Of a DNA stretch of 64,000 nt, positions 56,165 through 64,000 are shown in pieces (positions within the stretch are counted from its first letter, which is position 1; each line of letters starts with the position of its first letter). The stretch comes from Hoplostethus atlanticus. Lineage: Eukaryota; Chordata; Actinopteri; Trachichthyiformes; Trachichthyidae. The DNA lies in contig JAXDDX010000005.1 in NCBI GenBank assembly GCA_034670405.1, forward strand, positions 4,159,001 through 4,223,000. Reading direction: 5' to 3'. The position numbers and the translations under genes are program-made. The notes beneath the pieces were generated by a model. That model did not search any database, was not told the origin of the DNA, and saw only the letters and a program-made list of their open reading frames with translations.

Positions 56165-56572
56165 AAGGGTCTGACATATTGGGCCGATATTGGCCTTTTA
56201 TTATAAATCGGGAATCGGCCACTGCAATTTCATTTTATTTTCGTTGCACGTTTTAAATCCTTCATAAGGATATTTTCAATAATATTTTTGTAAACGAATT
56301 CTTCGTTTAAAAGCCTGAAGTATCCCAGAATTCCCCCTACCTGGGTGGTGTGCCACCCTGCCTTAAATAAAGAGCTGCTAACCCACCTAAAGGAATTCAC
56401 TTAGTCTGGGTTTAGAGTTGTAGTGTGTCGTGGTCTAGATGCTGTTTCAGAGGCTTTCGGATATTGTCAAATTTAAAGATAATAAGTATCGGCACAAAAC
56501 ATCAGCTATCGGCGACTTCAGTCCAAAAATATCAGTATAAGCTTTCAAATACCAATATCGGTCAAAACCCTT
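56165..56572 (+). repeat. Family A interspersed repeat, copy 6 (long subtype)
   Basis: Starts AAGGGTCTGACATATTGGGC and ends ATCGGTCAAAACCCTT. The bases GC stand on both outer sides. It carries the long-subtype insert (AGTATCCCAGAATTCCCC, GAGCTGCTAACCCACC, GGAATTCACTTAGTCTGGG). A (CA)n tract follows directly on the right. Confidence 0.82.
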
Positions 56573-56622
56573 GCACACACACACACACACACACCTACAC
56601 ACGCGCACACACAAACACACAC
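56573..56622. repeat. (CA)n microsatellite, interrupted
   Basis: Two CA runs broken by CTACACACGCG. Confidence 0.9.
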
Positions 56623-57290
56623 TTATGGGTGGCCTTGTTATCAGGCAGCAGTAAAGCACACAAAGCATCAAATTCAACAGCCTGCTGTAATCCCTCAAAA
56701 GTTCAAACTAAACGCTGCTTCGGATTTTGTCGTGTGAGCGATTGATTTACTGGCCATTGATTGATCGTTTGAATGTCTCCTTATTGACTGATGTCTTGAT
56801 AGACTGGCTGATGGATTGATTGCCCTCTGACTGTGGTCCTGTGTTCACTTTAGCAGTGACCCGTGTTGCCCCCTCCCCCCCGACCTACCTCCTTTTCTCC
56901 CTCGCATTCGTCTTTTATCGTTTTTCCATTCATCCAGCCATGTTTCAACATCTCTTTATCATCCTCCTTATCCCAGCCTGTTACCCGCTCCCTCCCTCCC
57001 CTTTTCCTCTTTATCTTCCCATTCCCAAATCGGCATTGTAAAGACATGGAGTGGCAGTAGCTAGCCATTGAGCACGTGACCCCGGTTGACCCTTCACCTC
57101 TTCACCCTGCCCTATTGTCGTAGGTGTCCTGGCGCGGGTTCCAAGGGGTGGCCGGGTGAAAAGGGCGCCCTGTCTTCCCAGCGCTGCATTCAAAGGTGTG
57201 AGAGGTGTGAAATCACCAACAAAAGCTTTATTTACTCCTCCTACAAGAGGCCACACACACTCTCTGTCTATCTGTCTTCTCTTGAGTGGT
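56623..57290. other. No recognisable gene
   Basis: Pyrimidine-rich at 56.86-57.04 kb. Several overlapping short frames, no recognised domain. Confidence 0.5.
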
Positions 57291-57294
57291 CAGT

Positions 57295-57372
57295 CGGGTT
57301 AGACAGATATATCGGTTTTACTGATATATATCTGGCCGATACTGGCCTTTATTTAAAATCAGATCTGGTCTG
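57295..57372 (+). repeat. Family A interspersed repeat, 5' fragment
   Basis: CGGGTTAGACAGATATATCGG, GCCGATACTGGCCTTTATTT and AAATCAGATCTGGTCTGG match the left end of other copies, and then the similarity stops. A solo left end only 230 bp upstream of a full copy. Confidence 0.75.
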
Positions 57373-57598
57373 GTGCTATTGTGGCTACTTATGTATTGAT
57401 TGATTGAATTGATTGAAAAAATGCATCTATTTTCGCCCTGATGGAAGCAGAATGCTGAAACATTGGGCCGTTTTCAAGCTTCTTGCTGTTGGAATAAAAT
57501 AGATTATTGAAGATTATGTGTGCATCCTGCATCCATTTCTTGAGGCTACTTTGTCACTCTGCTGAAAATACCATAAGGACACATAAAGCAGTATTAGT

Positions 57599-57749
57599 AG
57601 GGTAGACTGATATATTGCTTTGCTGATATTGGCCTTATTAAAAGTCAGATATTGGCCAGTGTCGTCCATCTGTGATATGATGGTTATAGTGTAGTTTGAT
57701 TGATTACATATTTATTGTACTATACTGGTTTTACAAGAATATGTTTTAA

Positions 57750-57786
<37 letters not shown>

Positions 57787-57980
57787 GGCTTCAATGGAGA
57801 GTTTTTGTGTCCCATAGTCTAAATGCTGTTTCAGAGGCTTTTCCACCCTGAGAAGAATACGATTCTGGGGGAAACACATAACAGTTTTTTTACCATGAAA
57901 ATTACCAAATTTAGAATTAATTCAATCCATAAACGTTGGTGTTGTATCAGCCTTTAAGAACCCATACTTGTCAAACCCTT
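57599..57980 (+). repeat. Family A interspersed repeat, copy 7
   Basis: Starts AGGGTAGACTGATATATTGC and ends CCCATACTTGTCAAACCCTT. Short subtype, with an internal (ATT)n tract at 57749-57786 where other copies have only one or two ATT units. Confidence 0.82.
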
Positions 57981-59040
57981 GCTCTAAGTTATTCTGTTAG
58001 ATGTCAGATCACACACCTGTCAGTCTAAAAATAGCGAGGGCCCTGGGGAGAGGAAGTTGCGCTGGACCATTGGAGAGCTAGTGGAGCATCAGCTCGGCCA
58101 CCATCCGAGTCAAAGCTACCTGGCTAGCATTCAGCCTGCAGCCCTGCCATATACCACACACATGCTGCAGACTGCCCATTTTATGGCCATTCCTAATGTT
58201 GACTGAGACACTGCAGACATGCAGACACTTAAAATGTCAAAATGTCCTTAGAATAAAGAGTTGCACCAATTTCACCTCAATCCCTGTACTTTGCAGTATA
58301 TGCTTACGTTTTCATCCTTATGTTGTTATGTTTTTATCCTAAGCAATTCCTTAAAATCGGTTAGGTGTTGTACAATTAACAACAAAAAACTACTTAAAAA
58401 AACAGCTACTTAAAGTCTAGCTTTGGCTATAGCAACCCCTATAGCAAGTCTGCATTATGTTACCTTGGCAACTGGAGTATTTATACTGTATTTAAGATGA
58501 ACTGTGGCCAACAGACCAACAAATCTCACCTAAGGAATCCATCTGAGATGTTTAGCCAGTTTCCTAAATCTAGAAAAAAATAAATAAATAAATAAAACCT
58601 TAAGCAACATCTGAAAAAAAACAAAAACCTTGGAAGGATGTTTTGTGCAACCAACTACAGATTTACACTGTTGGAATGATGAGGGTCTATTTTGTCTTAT
58701 TCACAGGATTATGCTGCTGACAGAAGTATGTGTTCTGCAGCACATCCTGTTTAAACAATCTGAGTTTCTTGCTTTTTAGATCCACTTTGAAACAATTTGG
58801 TGTTGACCTAAGGGGAAAGTTGATTGGCTAACACTCACTCAGCTCCCTCCACCTTTTTTTTTTCCAGAACTCAATCTTGGAAAAGGATGAAAAAAATACA
58901 ACCAAGGGAAAATTGATTTGCAGTAAATCTAGGAAATTATATAATTGCCTGAGTTTGGCAACAATGGAATGAGTTGGCAGCTAGAGTTGGCTTCAATTGT
59001 GTACATGAATTAAATATAAACATGCGGCACACTACGCACA
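57981..59040. other. No recognisable gene
   Basis: AT-rich unique-looking sequence with A-rich runs at 58.57-58.63 kb and a T run at 58.85 kb. Confidence 0.5.
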
Positions 59041-59042
59041 CA

Positions 59043-59048
59043 GGCACG

Positions 59049-59081
<33 letters not shown>
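59043..59081. repeat. (CA)n microsatellite
   Basis: CGCACG start, then about 15 CA units. Confidence 0.93.
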
Positions 59082-59398
59082 TGCAGTCTGAAACTCTGAG
59101 AGACGCACACAAATGAACAGACATACACACAAATATACACATAATTGTGCATGAGCGTGCACATACACACACGATAAGAGAGAAAAGACAATGGGAGTGG
59201 GTATGCTTTGCATATGTGCATAACATGTTGCAGTCGTCATGAATGAATGCGTGTGTGTGTGTGCGTGGTTAATTGACTTGTCTGCTGTGTGTGTGTGTGC
59301 TGACTGAAAGCGTCATCTGCCTGGCAGTGGAATGTCTTTAGGAGGGGATGACACTGTTGACACAGGACTATGGTGTTGTGGGCGCTGCAGCTGCAGCT

Positions 59399-59724
59399 GG
59401 GTTAGACTGGTGCGGGGTTTAGACTGGTATCGGCCACCTCTGATATGATGAATATGATGCCGTTTGATTGATTACATATGCATGATAATGTTTGTTATTA
59501 TTATCCTGCGAGAGTTATAGTGTTTTAGTTTTAGCCATAGTCTAAATGCTGTTTCAGAAGCTCTTCCATCCATAACAAGAATACAATTCTGGGGCAAACA
59601 CTGAATACACGTGAAAATGGTCGAATTTAAAGATATTGAATATCGGCACAAAGTATTGACTATCAGCTAACTCAATCAAAAAATATTGGTATCATATCTT
59701 CAAAAACGATATCAGTCAAACCCT
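59399..59724 (+). repeat. Family A interspersed repeat, copy 8
   Basis: Starts GGGTTAGACTGG. The first ~12 bases of the terminus occur twice in a row (GGGTTAGACTGG, GGGTTTAGACTGG). Ends ACGATATCAGTCAAACCCT. Short subtype. Confidence 0.8.
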
Positions 59725-60019
59725 ACTCTCAAACACAGCTCTGTTTGGCCCTTTGAGGCCCTTGCTGCAGTGAGAAGGGTTAATTAGAGGGCCAGTTCAA
59801 CCCCAAAGATGTGAACAATGTCCAAGGATGTATTCTTGTTAAGGCATCACCCATCACTCATGACCCCTTCCTCTAACCCTGCCAGGAGCCTGGAGAGACA
59901 TATAATGAGGTTGCACCACTCTGCACTAGATAAGACAAAACCACAGCCATGAGAATGGATCAATCCCCACAGTCAGACACAGAGCTGGGATAAAGACATT
60001 GCCAGTATATGGGTCTATG

Positions 60020-60050
<31 letters not shown>

Positions 60051-61220
60051 TGGACTTCAATCATTATAAGGACCAACATGGATAAATTAGGAGAATCCTC
60101 CAGTAAGGGCATTTTGCAGGTCCTCACTTCTAGAAGGGTCTGTTTTTAGGGTTAGGACTTTAGGGTTCAGATTGGCATTAACACTTTAGCATACACTATG
60201 TTGCATGCTACACATGCTAACACTTGCTAAGTTAACCAATGGGACAATCTACCAAAAGATTTTTTTCTGTATTCCTTTAAGGCTAGGGTTAGGGAATGAA
60301 TGCATGTAGTAGGTGGTCCTCACTAGTATTAGTATAGTAATACAAATGTGTGTGTGTGTGTGCGTGCGTGCATGTGCTTATTCAGCGACATCGTTTTTGC
60401 TGTCCATATTGTGTTTGTTTAAACAAGATTAATTCATTAGAACGTTTCATGTGAAATGAGTTCCATCCCACCCTAGCAATTACAGTATGATTTATATAGA
60501 TAATAGGCTTAGTCAATTACTCTGTATATTTGTGTGTGTGCATATGCAATGGTTTTCATACATTGTTTGGGTGGCAACACATGAAATTACGTTTACCTGC
60601 CAATTACAGATAAGATTACGCTTATCTTTCCCCAAGCGTCTGTCGTTATCCATGCAATCAACCCCTCTTTGGCCCCGATGAAGTGTTGTTGACTGGTCTG
60701 AGTGGGTTCAGGGGGTTATTGCTGGGTGGTACAGACTGCAGAGGAGGGACGGGGGCTTGGGGACAGGGTGGGGGGACCACAGGTCAAAGGTCGGTAGGAG
60801 TATCTGGAGAACAACCTAATTGCTTCAAGAGAAATCATTTATCCGGGGGGGTGGGGGAGATGACTTACACAACAGCACCGTGTTCAGGGCTTGACGTTCT
60901 TACATAAGCCAGCATGAACATGTTTTTGTTCATGCTAAAGTGAAGACTTGTTTTTAACTTTATCTCTTAGCAGAATCAATGGTACAACAGAATAAGTGGG
61001 TCAGAACAGACTTTCTCTTGGGAAGCATGGTGATGCTCACGTTTAGTTGTGGTGCTCAGAACCTTGGTCCTTTTTTGCAAATCATTTTCAACATTTGTTT
61101 TAACCTACAAGGAGTATCAAATGGGCAGCGTTTACCGCATCAGGACAACTCAGATCAGTGTCAGGTAAGCTGTCAGTCACGCTAAAGTATATCAAAGCGG
61201 GAAGCTCCGACATCCTTGTT
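59725..61220. other. No recognisable gene
   Basis: (GT)n tracts at 60019-60046 and 60.35 kb; G-rich sequence at 60.76 and 60.85 kb. No exon recognised. Confidence 0.5.
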
Positions 61221-61224
61221 CTTT

Positions 61225-61510
61225 TCATTTTAGCGCCATTGTTGTGGCGTTTTTATTTGTTTGAGTTTCTGTAGGTGGCGCTCTTTCCTTTGTCTCTTCA
61301 GCCACGGTGGCTATTGCTGCTCATGCTAACTACCCAATTCTTCTTCTGTTTATTCCAAACAAACTGGAAACTTTCCTCATCCCTTCCTGTGTGCCTGTTT
61401 AGAACAGCAAATGTACAAGCTTTCATATAGCTTAAATATAGCTTTTGATAGAGAGTAGCAAAACTGATATTTATTTATATGAAAATGTTTCCAATTATTA
61501 CTTTAAGGTA
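61225..61510 (+). repeat. Family D interspersed repeat, copy 4
   Basis: GAGTTTCTGTAGGTGGCGC, CTTCAGCCACGGTGGCTA, TTTATTCCAAACAAACTGG and GTTTAGAACAGCAAATGTAC align with 24.49-24.69 kb. It ends near ATTATTACTTTAA, like the ATTATTCCTTTAA end of copy 3. Confidence 0.72.
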
Positions 61511-61842
61511 ACTTTCATATACTTTCCTGTGATTGTCTAAATGTCCTACCTATAAAAATGTATTTGCAGATACTTTTTTAGCTCAGGTCAGAGCGGCGGT
61601 GGGCTAGTAATTAACTAATTTGCAGTTAGTGAAAAATAAGGTCTTTTGTTTTAAGGAAAAATGTTCCTCAGATTGGATCGATTGAAGCGACCTCAAAGCT
61701 CCACCTATCAGAGGGCCTCCTGCGGTGGCGGAAGGTAAAAACTGCCATGCCCAGAGGTGGAGGTGCCCACATCAGCCTCTATCAGCCTTTCTCTTTGTCT
61801 CTCTCACACACACACACATATCTAGGGTTTCACCAAGACTGA

Positions 61843-62462
61843 TGGGTAGTTGGGCAGCGTTGTAGCGTCGCTACACGGACCTGTATGTGTAGCCGACAGA
61901 AGCACTTCCGTATGACGGTGACATCACTTACCAATCCTTGGGCTGATGCCTGCGACTTGTCTGCTGCAGGCGAATATAGACCCGCGAGTGTGAGTTTACT
62001 TGATGGAAAGATGCCAGAGGGTGAGGACATAGAGGAATTGATCCCGAGGGAGTCGCCGTGGCCGTACCTCGAGCTAATACATGAGTTTAAGTGAAACAAC
62101 AGAGAAAAATGATGCGTTCAGGTGCTTACTGTGCAACCCCAAGAAGAAGCTGCTCTCAACTTCCAAGTCCTCAAACACTAATTTAATAAACAATTGAACT
62201 GAACATTTTTTGCCTGCCTATATGTTTGATTGACAGTTTTATTGATCACTGAGATAGCATTGACTTGGAATGAAGTTGGTTCAATGTAAAAAAAAAAGAA
62301 GAAAAAAATAGCTTTGATGTAGTAAACTACTTTTGCCATGTTGCTGTAGCTTAGCTTGCTACATTTCTCTGGGGGGTAGCTTCAGTGTAGTGAAGCTTCA
62401 TTTAATGTAGAGTAACTGGTAGCTTACCTCACTACACTTTCCAAGTAGCTTGCCCAACACTG
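61843..62462 (+). mobile_element. hAT transposon relic (~620 bp)
   Basis: The right end, reversed, is CAGTGTTGGGCAAGCTACTT, a hAT-type terminus of fish elements. A left counterpart, GTTGGGCAGCGTTGTAGC, is visible near 61848 but degraded. Between them lies the start of a transposase gene with a BED zinc finger. The catalytic part is absent, so it is non-autonomous. The limits are set by the two termini. Confidence 0.68.
61885..62180 (+). pseudogene. hAT transposase N-terminus with BED zinc finger, broken
   Basis: A frame from an ATG at 61885 runs 69 codons and ends SPWPYLELIHEFK then stop. Shifting by one base at about 62093 continues ETTEKNDAFRCLLCNPKKK and LLSTSKSSNTNL. The S/A-W-P-Y-L start, the C-x2-C pair (CLLC) and the following SNTNL-like line are those of the BED finger at the N-terminus of fish hAT transposases, which binds the element's ends. 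The His-x-His half of the finger and everything after it are missing. One frameshift plus truncation; not functional. Confidence 0.7.
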
Positions 62463-62463
62463 C

Positions 62464-62960
62464 TGATACTTTATACCTAATACTTTTGGATTGAAGCTTC
62501 CAATAGCCGATATTTTGTATTCAATTCAAAATTTGACCATTTTCATGCCAAAAAAACCCCCCAAAAAATGACACTGAAACCAGTGTTTCCCCCCTAGAAT
62601 TGTATTCTTGTCAAGAAAAGCCTCTGAAACAGCATTTAGACCATGGAATACATAAAAGCTATGTGTAATCTGATCAATATGTCTCATTAGAACCGATTAT
62701 TCCTATTCAGGGTCACGGGCGGGGCTGGAGCAGCATTGGACGAAAGGCAAGGGAACACCCCAGACAGGTCGTCATGTCTTTGGGTTGCGGAAGGAAACCG
62801 GAGAACCCGCAGGAAACCCACGCAAAGCCACTGTGCAATACCCGATCAATCAAACTGCATCATCTCAGGTGGGCGACACTGACTGGAACATATTTAAATA
62901 TTGATAAATATAAAATATCGGCCCCATAGATCTGCAAACCCATATATTGGTCTAACGCTA
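62464..62960 (-). repeat. Family A interspersed repeat, copy 9 (reverse, interrupted)
   Basis: GAATTGTATTCTTGTCAAG, GCCTCTGAAACAGCATTTAG and, after an insert, AAACTGCATCATCTCAGG and TATATTGGTCTAACGCT are the reverse complements of family A blocks. It begins two bases after the hAT relic ends. Interrupted at about 62.70-62.83 kb by another repeat. Confidence 0.78.
62697..62832 (+). repeat. Fragment of a common fish repeat inside family A copy 9
   Basis: AGGGTCACGGGCGGGGCTGG, ACACCCCAGACAGG, CATGTCTTTGGGTTGCGG, AGGAAACCGGAGAACCCG and CAGGAAACCCACGC form a phrase series found in very many fish and amphibian genomes. Family not named with confidence. Confidence 0.65.
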
Positions 62961-63114
62961 CACAACGCATACACACCCCACCCAGCCTGAGCACATGCAC
63001 ACACACTCAGCCCCTCATCTGTTAACAACCCAATTACTAATGAAAGCAAGGTGTGAAGTAGCAGAGGAACTGTGTGTGTGTGTGTGTGTGTGTGTAAGTG
63101 TCTGAAGCCTGATC

Positions 63115-63146
<32 letters not shown>

Positions 63147-63482
63147 CACACACACATTCCTGCAGGCTTACTATGGGTTTGTATACACATCTGAGTGTGA
63201 ATACTTAGTGCTGCGATCAACCAAGTGTTATCGTTGCTTTGATCTCAAAGCGATTTCTAATGCCTGTTATTTCAACACACACTTCACTCGCAAATATGTT
63301 TTGTGTTTCAACACAGTGCATTGGTCAAGTACTACAGAAAAGTTGTCTTAGGTATTATCCTGAGTGTTTTCAGAGCTGTAAGGGGGTCGGCTCAGCTTGT
63401 AACACCGGGTTAGGAAAATGCAGGGTTGGGGAATAGAGAGAGGATCAGCCCTGAGGGGCTGAGTGTGTGTGCGTGCGTGTGC
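62961..63482. other. No recognisable gene; (GT)n and (CA)n tracts
   Basis: (GT)n at 63069-63095 and (CA)n at 63116-63155, an inverted dinucleotide pair only ~20 bp apart. The rest is unique-looking. Confidence 0.6.
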
Positions 63483-63615
63483 TCAGCCTGGACAGCTCAA
63501 TTGGTAGAGCATGAGACTCTCAGTCTCAGGGTCGTGGGTTCGATCCCCACATAGTGTCAACTATCACCCTTGTAAGTCGCTTTGGATAAAAGCGACTGCT
63601 AAATGACTGTAAGTT
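63483..63615 (+). mobile_element. tRNA-derived SINE with L2-type GGATA stem-loop tail
   Basis: Head: GACAGCTCAATTGGTAGAGC (box A region) and GGTTCGATCCC (box B, 63537-63547), with a recognisable anticodon-stem-like TGAGACTCTCAGTCTCA. Body: GTGTCAACTATCACCC. Tail: AGTCGCTTTGGATAAAAGCG then ACTGCTAAATGACTG, a perfect 9-bp stem with a GGATA loop, followed by TGTAAG. The tail matches the L2 end at 36.35 kb, as expected if the LINE machinery copies this SINE. The acceptor arms do not pair and there is a non-tRNA tail, so it is not a tRNA gene. Better preserved than the copy at 18.2 kb. Confidence 0.92.
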
Positions 63616-64000
63616 GATCCCTAACCACGTGTTCGCACTGCAGGCAACACGACCATCAAGTCACCAGAAGTCCATTCGTTTCCTACAGAGCCGACCGACC
63701 AAGGAATCTCCCCGATGTGTGGAGGCTCACCAAGCTAGCCATCAGCAGCCAATCAGATTTCAGCGCTTGCTTGATTTTAAACTACTGGAAAAAACTGGAG
63801 AACGGTTGCATCCATTGTCGGGGTAGATGGTGAGCTCTGACGTCATTTGACTGACTCTGTTTATTAATGCTACCTAATCAGTGCTTGCTAGCTAGCAAAA
63901 AGCTAGCTAGAAAAAAAAACAAGATTTGACTGCTAAGACCTTTGTAGCTGCAGACCGCTACTTAGATGCAATCAGAGCCTCGGTCAGAATAGAGAGACCC
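63616..64000. other. No recognisable gene
   Basis: CAACACGACCATCAAGTCACC and GTCCATTCGTTTCCTACAG at 63.65-63.69 kb look like part of a repeat, but no second copy lies in the window. GCTAGC words near 63.89 kb. Confidence 0.4.

Noticed and set aside
63483-63560. tRNA gene
   Set aside because: Box A and box B are present but the acceptor arms do not pair, and a SINE body with an L2-type tail follows. A related copy at 18.2 kb has the same non-tRNA body.

Overview
Vertebrate nuclear DNA, almost certainly a ray-finned (teleost) fish. The support is the repeat content: tRNA-derived SINEs and an L2-clade LINE end that share the fish-type GGATA-loop 3' tail, a BEL/Pao retroelement fossil, PIF/Harbinger, hAT and Tc1-type DNA transposon remains, and very frequent, long (CA)n, (GT)n, (GA)n, poly-C and poly-G tracts. 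I found no host protein-coding exon, no functional tRNA or rRNA gene, no CRISPR array and nothing bacterial. The longest open frames over the dinucleotide tracts are artefacts of simple sequence. The window reads as an intergenic or intronic stretch built mostly from layered transposon remains.

Layout. 0-6.6 kb: an L2 3' end cut by the window start, two SINE pieces, several MITE-like repeats and a (CA)n tract. 6.6-10.9 kb: one old, broken BEL/Pao element in forward orientation with recognisable gag-like, zinc-knuckle, protease/pol, RNase H and integrase-end parts. 11-14.4 kb: mostly unique sequence. 14.47-15.33 kb: a MITE (family B, reverse) split by a 369-bp solo LTR with a perfect 5-bp target duplication. 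17.57-19.04 kb: a three-level nest in which a MITE (family C) holds a 1.19-kb PIF/Harbinger derivative, which in turn holds a tRNA-SINE. 20-28 kb: mostly unique, with MITE copies, a Tc1-type end and possible conserved non-coding stretches. 28-41.5 kb: several copies of a roughly 330-550 bp repeat (family A), two more family-B copies, an L2 LINE end with readable ORF2 C-terminus, and a cluster of microsatellites. 41.5-46 kb: unique sequence, a decayed ~167-bp tandem triplication and a tetranucleotide tract. 46-47.5 kb: an 11-unit, 32-bp minisatellite, then a SINE, then a CR1/Rex-like LINE 3' end. 49.3 kb: a MITE with inverted termini. 53.3-54.2 kb: a hAT-like non-autonomous element split by another retroposon end. 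56-63 kb: five family-A copies, a hAT transposase relic with a BED zinc finger, and a tRNA-SINE.

How it fits together. The same few families recur: A (at least eleven copies, TIR-like ends AGGGTTnGACCGATAT), B (ends TAAAGCTGCACT), C, D, two SINE types and L2/CR1-type LINE ends. SINE and L2 share a 3' stem-loop, consistent with SINE mobilisation by the LINE machinery. The nests give a relative order of insertion: B before the solo LTR; C before Harbinger before SINE; family A before the insert at 62.7 kb. No element looks autonomous and intact. I saw no convincing new biological system. The items most worth following are the family-A repeat, the Harbinger derivative that keeps pieces of both of its genes, the clean solo-LTR insertion, the SINE/LINE shared tail, and the unique stretches at 23.0-24.3 and 41.5-42.6 kb as candidate conserved regulatory DNA. 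Names A-G and the boundaries of repeat families are mine, from comparing copies inside this window by eye.
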